From: Amphimedon queenslandica
Lineage: Eukaryota; Porifera; Demospongiae; Haplosclerida; Niphatidae
Length of the DNA stretch: 64,000 bases
Reading direction: 5' to 3'
Assembly (NCBI RefSeq): GCF_000090795.2
Contig: NW_003546516.1
Coordinates: 60,822 to 124,821, forward strand
In this document: in pieces, positions 46,901 through 56,794 of the stretch
Layout of the letters: each line of letters opens with the position of its first letter
How positions within the stretch are numbered: the first letter of the stretch is position 1
The notes under the pieces: generated by a model
The model's database searches: none
What the model saw: the letters and a program-made list of their open reading frames with translations, nothing else
Told to the model about the DNA's origin: nothing
Program-made: the position numbers and the translations under genes

Positions 46901-48818
46901 CTGTATTTAATTTTCGGATGCATGACTTTGTGCGAAATTAAAATTCATGAAAATTAATTTATTGATGCGCAAGTTTTGCATGCAGAAGACACCACGTGCA
47001 TTGTCAGGACATGTGGCACTATCATCACAAAATGGCGCTGCTTTGTTTCTTCCAATTAAAGTATCTCTCCTAGTCTCCTACAGCAGTTGGCAGACAGTCT
47101 AATAAGCATGGTAGCTTCCAAGCAGAGATGCTCTGTGGGATCCTTTACAAGATCTTTAAAATTTCGTATGTTGTTAATTTTCGGACAGGAACCACTGTGC
47201 GAAAATAAAAATACATGAATTTTTTCTGTCTGAAAATTTTCTCCTATGAAAATTACCAGATATACGGTATGCAGCAGGCCACACAAGTTACAATTACATG
47301 TACAATAAGCTGCATAAACTGCAGAGCCTGCAGTTAATCATTTATTCATTGTACCATACTGTTTGTACCAGATTTCACACAATACACAATACATGAATAT
47401 CTTATCTACAAAATTTTCATGCTCAAGTAGATAGTGGAGAGCAGCCTAAAACATTGTCATTTATTTTCAAATATTTTCATGTATTATATCCATACTAAAA
47501 TAATGATCTGAAAGGCTTAAAAGACTGTTCTCTAATGCTTATTCTTCTCCATTTTAGTGCTAATCAGGCAGGTAGCCATTTTGCATTTTTTCTTTTCAAC
47601 AGAACACATTCTTTTGTATGAAATTTCAGTGTCCACATGGCTTTTATCATGAATAAATAACTGCAATGGAAGATTTCATGCGATGCTTTTTGCAATAAGT
47701 GACATGTTTTTAGTAGACGAAAATACATGAAAATACATATCTACTTACAAAGTAAATACAAGTAAATACCAGTTAAAAAAATAAAATACAAGTAGATACA
47801 GAGTACCGTATAGCCACAAAGTTTCAAGGCAATAAACTTTCACGAATCAGGCCACAAGTCTTTTTTTGCAAGTACACATACAATACATGGTGATACGATA
47901 ATTTTATAGAATTAACTTTTGTGGATACGGAAAATCCGCGAAAAAAGCAAAATTGTACCCTCAAAATTAAGTGGCTATAGGTAGATAGAATTTGAGTAGA
48001 TGTACTATGTCTGGTTTGTACATACATAATCACATCATGCTTATACCTTCAGTTTCAGTTGAGTTTTTAATGTACACGAATCCAGCCAGAGCAAGAGCAA
48101 TCCTAGAGCTCTCCAGTGACAGTACATCATCAATAACTGAAGATGATACAGTGTCATTAGCACTCCATTGATCTTCAATATACAATAAAAACTGAGCACT
48201 AAAAACAATGAAACAACATTGATTAAAAACCAAGAACCCATACTGACATGTGTATAGCATATAGCAAGTTTTCATGGCCCAAAATTTCACAAATTCACTC
48301 AAAAAATCAATTTATTCCAGCAATACTGTACTGTATTAAATTAGGATTGTATTTTCGTTAATTGCAAGAAAATTTTGGGCCTTAAAATATGTTATAATGT
48401 TATCATACTAACCAGTTATTGCAGGAGTACTTGGTGCAGTTTCTTGATCCTATTACATTCATCAAAGCACAATATGGAGGGACCTGTTGCTCTCTCCATT
48501 GGAGTTGTCTTTCATGACACAGCAACGAGAGAACAAGTGGAACCAGTGACTGGCTATCTAGCCAGGCATCTGAAGAGATGTTTGCAAACGCTAAATATGC
48601 AAATTCTTTAGTACCTAATATTAGTATTATTGTTATCATTATATATATATAATGTATATAATGTATTGTATTGAGCTTATTTTACCAATGTTTGAACACT
48701 CTCTGAATTCATCTCTTCTTGAAAAACAACTTGAAAGGCTGCAATCTCCTACACAACAAACCAAAAAACTAATAAAGCATAAAGAAGCTACAAAAAGTGA
48801 AAAGTAAATGGACGCCAT
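43921..48818 (-). CDS. Unrecognised secretory-pathway single-pass membrane protein
   Basis: Four exons join in frame on the minus strand: 48686-48818, 48413-48614, 48047-48198, 43921-44030 (total 597 nt, 198 residues). The start at 48818 opens a strong signal peptide (residues 1-23, ISFLVCCVG at its end). The ectodomain has several Cys (CSLSSCFSRRDEFREC, NVIGSRNCTKYSCNN) and N-glycosylation sequons (NDT, NST). A single C-terminal membrane helix (ASWICLILGVIVSSVIFF) ends in the short tail KPIWWDR. I do not recognise the family. Intron 3 is 4,016 bp, far longer than any other intron here, and contains an intronless Death-domain gene on the opposite strand plus three MITEs. The start is 83 bp from the JKAMP start on the other strand. 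Confidence 0.6.
44511..44723. mobile_element. CCGTAT-type MITE, TA-flanked
   Basis: Ends TACCGTATACTGGGAAATTT and, inverted, TACCGTATACTGGGATATTT. 213 bp, no frame of interest. In the 4 kb intron, upstream of the nested gene. Confidence 0.8.
45174..45374. repeat. Direct duplication upstream of the nested gene
   Basis: Two diverged copies (about 45174-45270 and 45295-45374), both beginning GATATCATCATTGCT and containing CAGTGAAT, AACATTTAAA and TCACA in order. Period about 121 bp. It ends 65 bp before the Death-domain gene start and could hold promoter elements. Confidence 0.65.
45440..46813 (+). CDS. Death-domain protein with degenerate AIG1/GIMAP-like G domain
   Basis: Intronless 457-residue frame inside an intron of the minus-strand membrane-protein gene. 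Residues about 1-100 fit a Death-fold six-helix bundle (LAQCAASRWKLIGVSLEVQ, LCSVFGHWLKRN, WNDLITAI). Residues 110-160 are Gln/Glu repeats, then a very basic patch (RKKRKIRKKVKRKVKQK) that could be a nuclear signal, then an acidic stretch. Residues about 235-440 align by eye with AIG1-type GTPases: KIQLYDYTASNDIGIQDD stands where VTLYDTPGLQDG-type sequence is expected, followed by NPDLIIFCTSMPNK and TNMLFFLSTERN. The P-loop is gone (VVITSSIIIVRQEEF has no GxxxxGK[ST]), DTPG has become DYTA and the G4 motif is not recognisable, so nucleotide hydrolysis is unlikely. Role is unknown; an adaptor in immune or death signalling is a guess. Confidence 0.7.
   Translation: MPSVLTKPLNIDDISQCMKLAQCAASRWKLIGVSLEVQLSILDNIERDEKTSKEKLCSVFGHWLKRNVIKKSIGKTATWNDLITAIAAGQGGENPALAVKIQKELEKEFLNQDEESQEQEQELEKQEQEQHQEKQLLQNSPRKKRKIRKKVKRKVKQKMHVTPFNKKETDLIQIPKEDTTEETIQESQNEDITPLQNETNTNDAPSSNDEIADISEKDITVKRTESLVLNDTAAVPYSITVVITSSIIIVRQEEFSYTCLQTVFPRINLSYRSGRQLIKRTTVKLLPSNNKIQLYDYTASNDIGIQDDVYRGEIEHLYKTCQNPDLIIFCTSMPNKLQSPKKIRENEKNAIKALSHFFETKMTNMLFFLSTERNINENNKQFDDRLRKKIEHLTKCVSQICVTAVPIKSVYLDAKKKTFDKDYIYKAMEECCTAQARPILRPSMLNEQHVTVHTKYS
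46877..47269. mobile_element. CCGTAT-type MITE, TA-flanked, long form
   Basis: Ends TACCGTATATCTGGAAATTT and, inverted, TACCGTATATCTGGTAATTT. About 393 bp; just downstream of the nested gene. Confidence 0.78.
47804..47983. mobile_element. CCGTAT-type MITE, TA-flanked, short form
   Basis: Ends TACCGTATAGCCACAAAGTT and, inverted, TACCTATAGCCACTTAATTT. About 180 bp, in the same 4 kb intron. Confidence 0.72.
48276..48381. repeat. Inverted repeat filling a short intron
   Basis: Arms GGCCCAAAATTTCACAAATT and, inverted, GGCCCAAAATTTTCTTGCAA. It occupies half of intron 2 (48199-48412) of the minus-strand membrane-protein gene; probably another small MITE. Confidence 0.6.
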
Positions 48819-48901
48819 TTTAAAGGCGTGGCTGCTAATGGGTGGGGCTAGAGCTAATTAATTTTGTTTCTAATTAAAGAGCACCACTGAGTCTGCTAAA
48901 G

Positions 48902-49991
48902 ATGGCTACCAATTGTAAGGAAGTTACTTTTTTCTAGTGAAACCTAACCTTTCTCTCTTGTTGTACAGGTAGCGAGCTGACTAGTTGTCCAGGAATGTTT
49001 TGTGGCCGCTTGAACTTGACCAACTCCTGTTTCTCTTCTTGTCAGGTAAAGAGATAATCAATTTATAATTTAAGGAATAAAATGATGAGTGTCATTTACT
49101 TTCTATTTTAGGCATGTCCAAGAGGGTATCGAGTTGATGAGGACAGTTTGTGTCGTCCATGCGATAGTCCAGCGGATCCTCGTGACTACCTGTATCTTGT
49201 GTTCATGGGGCTGGTAATGCTCTTCCTTAGACTAGGCATTGTCACTTTCACTAACTGGTATAAACTGAAATCACCTGTAGTCATGTGAGTTAACAGTCTG
49301 TAATACATTAACATACTTCTTTTTCTTCTTTAACTCGTGTTTACATTATTAACTACATTTACATGTACTTCTCTTCTCCCTTTGTCTTCCCAACTCTCCT
49401 GACTCTCTCTTCTCTCTCTCTCCAGTCCTTTTTATGTTATTCCAGCAATAGAGACAACTTTATCTATCATATTTACTCTCCTTGTCCTTCCACCTCAAGG
49501 TATGTACATAAAATCATACTTTATTTTCACTTTGAATCATCCTCTCTCTCTCAGGTAGTGTTGGTCTCAATTCCTGTCGTGTGTCATCAGTTAACGACTT
49601 TTATCCGATATTTTTTAATCCAAGTGTTGACTATGTTCACTCATTAAAGTGTTCTTATGAGGTCGTCTATCCATTGTAAGAGAAGGAAGAGAGAGAAAGA
49701 GGGAAAAATGGGATACAAAATTATAATTGTTTGTCAAAAATAATCTATATTCATGTCTTTCTTCTTTTTAGATACAGCATGGTCTTTATATTCCTTGGTT
49801 GGAATTTCCTCCTCCATCTTCCTTTCCTTATCACTGCACTGTCTTATTCCTACTATGCATGGTCTAAGGAGAAGAGAGAGTACTTCTCTGCTAGGACAGA
49901 GTATGTGTGGCTCATCATGTACCCCTTTGTATTATTAATACATGGAACTCTTGCTGGACTCATTTGTAAGCTGCTTTGTACATATGTGTTG

Positions 49992-50056
<65 letters not shown>

Positions 50057-50602
50057 TCTCTCTTCCTCTCTCTTCCTCTCTCTTCCTCTCTCTATCCTTT
50101 TTATTTTGTTTCTCTCTGTTTAGATTATACCTTTGATTATGTGACAATAATTCTTGCCATTGGATCATTTGCTGTTCTCTCTACCTCATTGCACATATAC
50201 AAATTTGATGATATGAAGGTCAGTGAGTCAATTACAATTAATATTGAGCCAGTATTTTTTGCAAATAATATGCATTTCATTTTGGAATTACCAATCAAAC
50301 TTTTATGCTTAAGTAGAACATTGTCAATATTTTTATTTGATTATTTACATGTATTTTTATAGAACACATTCAAAGTGTACATACTGGGTATTGAGTGGCT
50401 CATTGTCATTGGTTCCATTATACTCCTCTCTTGTGGGATCCTCTCATTAACTGAGTGGTCGGACGTCAAGACCCGCTCGTATTTCCTACCACTGGTCCTG
50501 TTGCCTCCTCTCATTCATCCTGTTCTCAATCATTTTGCTGCTCCTCTTCCTGTCTTCCAGTGCTGGGGTGTGAAGGAGTATGCTGACCTTTTTGATTACT
50601 AA
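48902..50602 (+). CDS. JKAMP: JKAMP, JNK1/MAPK8-associated membrane protein
   Basis: Multi-pass ER membrane protein; in mammals it links JNK1 and recruits proteasome and ERAD factors during ER stress. Exon 1 encodes only MATN plus one base; exon 2 gives a Cys-rich lumenal segment (TSCPGMFCGRLN, SSCQACPRGYRVDEDSLCRP). Conserved positions include PRDYLYLVFMGL, SCRVSSVNDFYPIFFNPS, YVHSLKCSYEVVYPLYSMVF, and about seven hydrophobic segments to the end (stop 50602). The CPRG and NPSxDYV blocks match the vertebrate protein well. One intron has a (CT)n repeat before its acceptor. It is divergent with the unrecognised membrane protein. Confidence 0.92.
49998..50096. repeat. (CT)n microsatellite before a JKAMP acceptor
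   Basis: Long pure CT run grading into CTTC repeats, followed within 30 bp by TTTCTCTCTGTTTAG and the next exon. Confidence 0.92.
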
Positions 50603-51520
50603 CTGTTAGTGTATTATTACTGTTATTAATCTTTTATTGTTGTTATTATTATTATTGTTATTTGTCGTTGTTATTGTTGTTCTTATTATTTTTATTAAAT
50701 TATAATTATGAGGAGCTACGTTGTATTATGACAAACTCGCATAGCAAGTTTTTAGCTTATTCTCTCTCCTAGGGGCAAAGAAAGGAAGGATACACTGAGC
50801 GTACATGTATGTGGTAATATTTTATGTAATGCTAGTACTAATAACGTGATAATATAGTGGTTTTTGAAGCCTGCCTGGTTGTAGTCAGGGAGCTAATTGA
50901 TATGTTGTAGTCAGGGAGCTAATTGATATGTTGTGTGTAAAGCTAATGAAATAAATTAGCTCAAGAGGGGGCAAAGCCCCTGTGTACTACAGGGTCATTG
51001 GCTAAATTTTGCCAAAAATGACTAGAAGAGAATTCTTCATTTTTATAATTTTTCCTGATACACATGTACATGTTTTTATGTTGTGTAGCAAGTTTGAGCA
51101 GATTCCAATCAAAATTGGATTTTTTATGAATTTTTAAAGTTGCTCTAAAATTGGGCCAAAGTCCCTGTACTATAGTACAGTGATTTTGGCCAAATTTCAC
51201 AAAAAATGACTAGGAGAGAATTCCTTATTTTTATATTTTTTTCTGATGCATATACATATTTTTATGTTGTGTAGAAAGTTTGAGCGGATTCCTATCAAAA
51301 TTGGATTTTTTATGAATTTTTAAAGCTGCTCAAAAATTGGGTCAATGATCATGTCACCATGGTTTATTAGTAACACAGTCATAAGAGTTCTTGTGTTATT
51401 TAAAAAGTTTGTAAGGCTGAAATGTATGCCAAGAGTACGTAATACCTTGAATATACTAATAACTACACATATCTACGACTAATTTTTCACACATAATAAG
51501 TCTAAAAAATATTGTTGGAG
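50603..51520. repeat. Spacer with 26 bp tandem pair and two dispersed repeat units
   Basis: GTAGTCAGGGAGCTAATTGA-type unit of 26 bp occurs twice at 50881-50932. Two plus-orientation dispersed units occupy about 50975-51350 (ATGTTGTGTAGCAAGTTTGA, ATGTTGTGTAGAAAGTTTGA), joined at the palindrome CTGTACTATAGTACAG (51165-51180). No gene is seen. Confidence 0.82.
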
Positions 51521-54500
51521 TTAGTCTTCACAGTTTTGCCTGTGGTGGTTGATGAGGTGACTTGCTGACTCTATCATCTGCTGGTAATAGCCCTGCAACC
51601 TATAGTCTTTCATCTTCCTCCATATCCTTAGTAGTACATAGTACCACATAATATAACCCAGCACCACTGCCATCGGTAGCATTGATAGTATGACTTGAAA
51701 GACGACCGCAACTTTGACCTTCCAAAAGTACTGATTACTGTTGTATACAGCCGTATTGATGCATATGATTCCATTGACGATAATCAAGTTTCCTATAAGA
51801 AGGCCATCAATAAAGTTGTGGGATTTTTTCTTGTAAGGCTGAACAAGTGAATGAAGCACCAATATCACAATCAGTTGGAATTCAATGGTGTAAGTGACTT
51901 CAATTGGACTTGGAATGTAATATGCGAATTGAATGGCGGCCCTGTAAATGAAGTAGAGGCCAGCAAAGTAACGATGCTTGTCCTTAAAACTGGCATAAAA
52001 CATATCGTAGAAAGGCTTTAGTTTAGTATACATGTAGCCCTTGGTGCAAATAATACCAATCCGTGACTGACCTGCATCAATTTTAAAATAAGACAGTATA
52101 TTCAATACAAGAGGATAAGTGAAGAGCATCAATGCTGGTACTAGCAATACTGCTAGACATATACAAGCTGGTACTGCATATATCATGTGATAAGGACTGA
52201 AGTACTTTATATCTCCATACAATGCTACTCTAATGCTGTCTTGGAATAGATTAAGTTTGTACAATATTGACATTTGTAATATTAGGAGTGATACTTCAGT
52301 GGCACTTGTGTATGACAGTACCAGTAATGCTGATATCCCAATGAGTCCTAAGTTCTTTGTTGTGGTATAGCGTATCCATCGATTTACTATGCGACATCGA
52401 ATTACAAAGCATCTCAAAAAGAATGTGACACAAAATATTAAAATGAGACAGTAGATACCCCTTACATAGCCTAACGCAGTTATTTCCAATGTTGTTGCCT
52501 TTGGAAAGACACAGAAATTGGTGCTTCTAAAATGGAAGAACTTCAGGGTGAAAGGATAGTAGAATAAGTGTAAGAATCTTTTGTAAAATTTATATAATTC
52601 CCAGTCTCTTTTCAAAGTCCCATTGCCTGATCCAGAGAAGGAGCAGATTATGTGACAGTACAGTAGGAATCCTTGCACATATCCACTGGTGACATTGAAC
52701 CCTGTTATTATAATAACAATGAATATCACTGTTACTGGCAGTAGTTCAGAAGCAATGAATATCAACCATCCCCAAGAGCAGTGATTTTCATGGCCACAGT
52801 AATAGTCATCACTATGGAAATATACAGTGAGGTTTTCCTTGCATCGTCCACAAAGAACACCCTCTCTGTTTTTACTGCAGAAGATAGTATTATTTCTATT
52901 TTTAATTTTTTCGAAAGGAATACTCATCTCTTTGTGGCGATTTTTGCATCCAAAGGCACATTCTCCTGATACAAAGGTTTCATTATCAACATAGCCACAC
53001 CATATTCCTTTCATGATGTAAGATTTGAAATTATCATTGTTACTGCAATTAGTCATTCCATAAAACATTGTATAGGAACAGCTGCACTTTCTTGTGCTTG
53101 ATTCATACATGTACCCTGGAGGGCATTCCATTGTTGTTATATCTCTTGTTATCACTATCAATGGTTTGGTGATTGTTACAAATTGTACAGTAGCATTCTG
53201 CTTTGGGTTTCCTAAAATGGTGAAGGTGTAATCATATATGTACATGTCTTTAAGTGTTAGACCATGTCCTTGTTCATTGGGAATTGTAGCCTCAAGAATT
53301 GTCAGACTTTTATTAACGAAATTACCCAGTTCATCTTTTATTGTAAGATTCATTGATGTAGACTGCCCAGGATAAAGTTTGATGTGATAATTGGGAGGAT
53401 CAATTGTAGCAGCAGTTGTTTTCACATCTAATTCACCACTCTCATTAATAAATGGCTTTAAAGAAAATACCTCTGTCCCATTTATTTTTTTTCCATCTAA
53501 ATCATGGTATTCATACTGACAAGGTAGCAATGATGAAAGGAATATTGAATGACCAGCACTGTGTGCTGTATTGTTTGTGAAATGTATCGAAGCATTACAA
53601 TCTTTTTCAGCTGTTGGTATACAGCTAACAAAGATAAAAGGACAGGAGAATGGATTGTATAACAAATGATCATCTATAACAAACGAGTGAATAGCTCCAC
53701 CATATTTAAGAGCATAATTTGAAATGAACCATATAGATGTATTACTGTATATAAGAAGTCTAGCAGATTTGAGTGATATTGCTCCTCCACTGGTTGCTGT
53801 ATTGCCACTGAAAATCAAACTGGTCTCATTGTTAACTATTAAAGTTGACTCTGTTGCACTGATTGCTGAGCCAGTGTTTTCTGTGAAGTTAATGTTTAAT
53901 TCAAACTTGACATCAATCGCTGTAACAGTAAAGACTCCATTTCCAACTCTAAGCCATTTTCTTTCTTTTGCTGGCTGAGAAGAAATTGTGTTTTCAAGAA
54001 AAGTACAATTTTTAAAAACTGGGACACTTACTACTGGTGGGTTTCTATGGAAGCTACGAGAATATAATATATCAACGGCAGCACCTGATGTGGCATTGTT
54101 GTATGTCCATGTACAGTTTTCAATTAGTAGATCTAGCCTATTCTTATGATAGCTATCAATACTCAGACCTCCTCCAAAGTATGCTCTGTTTCGTGTAAAA
54201 TTACAGCCAATTACTTGGATTATGCTATTTTCATTCTGATACACATATATTTGAAGCCCTCCGCCATTGGAATTTAAGCTATTAACTTTGTTTTTGTAAA
54301 ATACACAGTCTTTTACAAATATTTTGCACTTGTTACAATTGTAAAGGTCAATCGAACTCCCTCCACCATTTCTGGCTGTGTTCTCTATAAATGAAGACTC
54401 AGTTATGTTCACGATCACAGAGTAAAGTATCATTTTTAAGTATATCATGAGGCCTCCTCCATGATCACTCACTTTTTTAATATGTGATAGTTTTTTTGTG

Positions 54501-55204
54501 TTGTTATTAAACACACATCGAGAAACATTGTATGTAGCAGTGGCTGCAACATTTTTAAGATAAATGAATGCTCCACCTCCGTTTGGTACGAACTTCTTGT
54601 TGCCATTTGATGTGAATCCGCTATTCTTGATTGTATTCTGGCCTGTTGTATTCCAAAAAGTAAGCCCAAGATTGTTGCTGTTTTCTATTTCTACTTGATT
54701 TATAGTGACATTGTGACACTTATCAACTGTCAAACTTGAATTTATATTATCCTTGATGCCACACTTATAAAACAACAGGTTTTGAATGCACAAGTTGTTT
54801 ATGTTTTTGAAGACAAAGTTGCTTTCATCGCAAGAAATATTAGGATATAAATTCAATCCTAATTCTTTTCCTGTTAATGTGATATTTACCTTATCTGTGA
54901 TTTCAAATGTACTGTGGTTTAGATTAATGGTGGCTGCTTCTATGGATACTTCTGTGTTATTTGCTATGTTTTGAAAAACATCAAGTAGACAGCGATCCCA
55001 ATCTACTTCATTCCTCCCACGTGTGATTCCCTGATATTGGTGAAGATTCTTCTCATGACTTTCTTGGATACCACTGCAGTAAAGTTTGGATACTTTTATT
55101 AATTTTGTAGTAGAGGCAAATGGACACTCATTAGTTTGCCCAAAACCAAAAAAGAATAAGGCAACAAGGAAGACAGCTCCAGCTAGGCTGTCCATTACTA
55201 CCAA
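51521..55204 (-). CDS. Giant beta-helix multi-pass membrane protein, copy 1
   Basis: Intronless 1,227-residue protein. A signal peptide (residues about 5-23) precedes an ectodomain of right-handed beta-helix repeats with many sequons; repeats carry GGG[AL]xI-type turns (GGGAFIYL, GGGLMIYL, GGGSSIDL, GGGLQIYV, GGGLSIDS, GGAISLKS), as in Pmp/pectate-lyase-like folds. A Cys-rich collar follows (MECPPGYMYE, CSKNREGVLCGRCKENL), then WGWLIFIASELLPVTVIFIV and about eight further hydrophobic segments, with LFTYPLVLNILSYFKIDAGQ and a QPYKKKSHNFIDGLLIGN block near the end. The C-terminal part resembles membrane regions found in many protist and invertebrate beta-helix proteins. Receptor or adhesion function is a guess. 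An alternative start three codons in (55195) is possible. Confidence 0.75.
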   Translation of the reverse strand: MVVMDSLAGAVFLVALFFFGFGQTNECPFASTTKLIKVSKLYCSGIQESHEKNLHQYQGITRGRNEVDWDRCLLDVFQNIANNTEVSIEAATINLNHSTFEITDKVNITLTGKELGLNLYPNISCDESNFVFKNINNLCIQNLLFYKCGIKDNINSSLTVDKCHNVTINQVEIENSNNLGLTFWNTTGQNTIKNSGFTSNGNKKFVPNGGGAFIYLKNVAATATYNVSRCVFNNNTKKLSHIKKVSDHGGGLMIYLKMILYSVIVNITESSFIENTARNGGGSSIDLYNCNKCKIFVKDCVFYKNKVNSLNSNGGGLQIYVYQNENSIIQVIGCNFTRNRAYFGGGLSIDSYHKNRLDLLIENCTWTYNNATSGAAVDILYSRSFHRNPPVVSVPVFKNCTFLENTISSQPAKERKWLRVGNGVFTVTAIDVKFELNINFTENTGSAISATESTLIVNNETSLIFSGNTATSGGAISLKSARLLIYSNTSIWFISNYALKYGGAIHSFVIDDHLLYNPFSCPFIFVSCIPTAEKDCNASIHFTNNTAHSAGHSIFLSSLLPCQYEYHDLDGKKINGTEVFSLKPFINESGELDVKTTAATIDPPNYHIKLYPGQSTSMNLTIKDELGNFVNKSLTILEATIPNEQGHGLTLKDMYIYDYTFTILGNPKQNATVQFVTITKPLIVITRDITTMECPPGYMYESSTRKCSCSYTMFYGMTNCSNNDNFKSYIMKGIWCGYVDNETFVSGECAFGCKNRHKEMSIPFEKIKNRNNTIFCSKNREGVLCGRCKENLTVYFHSDDYYCGHENHCSWGWLIFIASELLPVTVIFIVIIITGFNVTSGYVQGFLLYCHIICSFSGSGNGTLKRDWELYKFYKRFLHLFYYPFTLKFFHFRSTNFCVFPKATTLEITALGYVRGIYCLILIFCVTFFLRCFVIRCRIVNRWIRYTTTKNLGLIGISALLVLSYTSATEVSLLILQMSILYKLNLFQDSIRVALYGDIKYFSPYHMIYAVPACICLAVLLVPALMLFTYPLVLNILSYFKIDAGQSRIGIICTKGYMYTKLKPFYDMFYASFKDKHRYFAGLYFIYRAAIQFAYYIPSPIEVTYTIEFQLIVILVLHSLVQPYKKKSHNFIDGLLIGNLIIVNGIICINTAVYNSNQYFWKVKVAVVFQVILSMLPMAVVLGYIMWYYVLLRIWRKMKDYRLQGYYQQMIESASHLINHHRQNCED
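51942..52200. other. Near-identical tract shared with 57255-57513
   Basis: About 260 bp of copy 1 is almost identical in DNA to copy 2, ten or so differences, although the surrounding genes are much more diverged. It encodes the segment from the PACICLAVLLVPALMLFTYP helix to DKHRYFAGLYFIYR. Gene conversion or strong constraint would explain it. Confidence 0.75.
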
Positions 55205-56794
55205 GTGAACTTCTGTTTTACTTCGGACTAAATCAAAAGTGAAAGTAAATCGACTTAGTGAGTTGGAGTGGAGTTATGTAAACAATCCAATGTAGTTTTT
55301 GATGCTTTTATTCCTGTGAGAATTACAGTGAGCCAAACACATTAAGCCGTAAAGCCCATAAGGCCATTCAATTTTTAAAATATTTCCTGTTACTGTATAT
55401 TGATTTGATACCCTTATGTCAATAGAAATTTTGAGCTACGTGTATGATTCTGACAGCATACTGTTGTGCTATACATATGCTGGTCTATCAAATAAAAGGT
55501 AATTTTATGCTTTAAGTAGATCTGATTGTTACAAATACAGGCAAATACTCATGTCATGTTTAATTTTTTATAAATATCAATATCCAAACCATAAGTATTA
55601 TTGTTTTTTCTCTTCTCAAAGTTTAAAAGGGAAAATAGCACCTTATTGCCAAATGATGGACAAAAATAAAATTAACACTGAGCTCATGTGTATTGATTTC
55701 TATGCACTAAGTATATGTAGTGTTTATGATTGGATTTGCTATGAATTATTACAGTTACTTCAAATACTTTGAGCTAATATATTACAAGGTATATGCATGT
55801 TGAATGTTTGAGTTACTTTTGATCAACATTGCAATAGTAATGAATTTTTGAAGTTGCTCTAAAACTTGGACAAAGTCCTTGTATAGTAATAGTACAAATT
55901 TTGCCGTAATTGAAGAGAAGAAAATTGTTGATTTTATATATATTTTTTATACATATACTTGGACTTATGCTGTGTAGAGCTCAAACTTTCTACACAACAT
56001 AAAGACATTGGTATGGATCAGAAAATGTAATAAAATTTTGGGGCAATTAAGAGCCATATTGGCTTGTTTTTAAAAACGCTCATAACTCGAAAAATATGTG
56101 TCAGAAACAGCTCAAACTTTCTACATAGCATAAGGACATCAATATGCATTTAAAATAGAAAAAAAATTTAGGGTGATTTTTGAGCCATTTTTTAGAAAAA
56201 AACTATGGGCTACAGCCTTGGGTATCTTTCAAAATTTTTCAGAAACAACTCAATTACATAAGGACATCAGTATACACTAAAAATTCTAATTAAAATTTGG
56301 GGTGATTTTGGAGCCATTTTTTGGAAAAACCATGGGCTATAGCCTTGGGTATTTTTCAGAGTTGGCTTTTTAAGGCTCATAACTTAAAAGCTTCCAAATT
56401 AGGCCAAATATATTACAGGATTTTTGGCCAAATTTCACCAAAATTGAAAAAATTACTCTAAATTTTTTGAACATAAATTATGCATGTTTTTGGAATTTTT
56501 ATAAATTTTAAAAGTTTCTCAAAAATCAGGCCAATAACCATAGAAGGTATTTTTATGTCTTTCAGTTTTTAACTGATTTCAATCAAGATAGAATTTTTTG
56601 GGAAATTTTAAAATTGCGCAAAAAAAAAAAATTGTCAAAAATGGCTATAATACTATTATTGTTATTACTATTTTTAAAATGAAAATAACATCGTATTGTC
56701 AAATGAAAAATAACATGGACGCAAAAGATAAATATAAACTAAGCTTACACTACACAATGATTTCTATTGAAAAATACACATTAAGTATGTAGTC
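55205..56794. repeat. Spacer with inverted array of dispersed repeat units
   Basis: From 55800 a plus-orientation unit runs into minus-orientation units; the head-to-head junction at about 55965-56000 reads TTATGCTGTGTAGAGCTCAA then ACTTTCTACACAACATAA. Minus units continue to about 56400, a diverged plus unit follows to 56550. No gene is seen in the 1.6 kb. Confidence 0.78.

Noticed and set aside
47056-47286. 76-residue minus-strand frame
   Set aside because: Falls in the MITE at 46877-47269.
49935-50362. Frames of repeated Arg-Glu or Ser-Leu
   Set aside because: Microsatellite translation inside a JKAMP intron.
52781-54974. Plus-strand frames opposite beta-helix copy 1
   Set aside because: Antisense shadows of a long conserved coding region.
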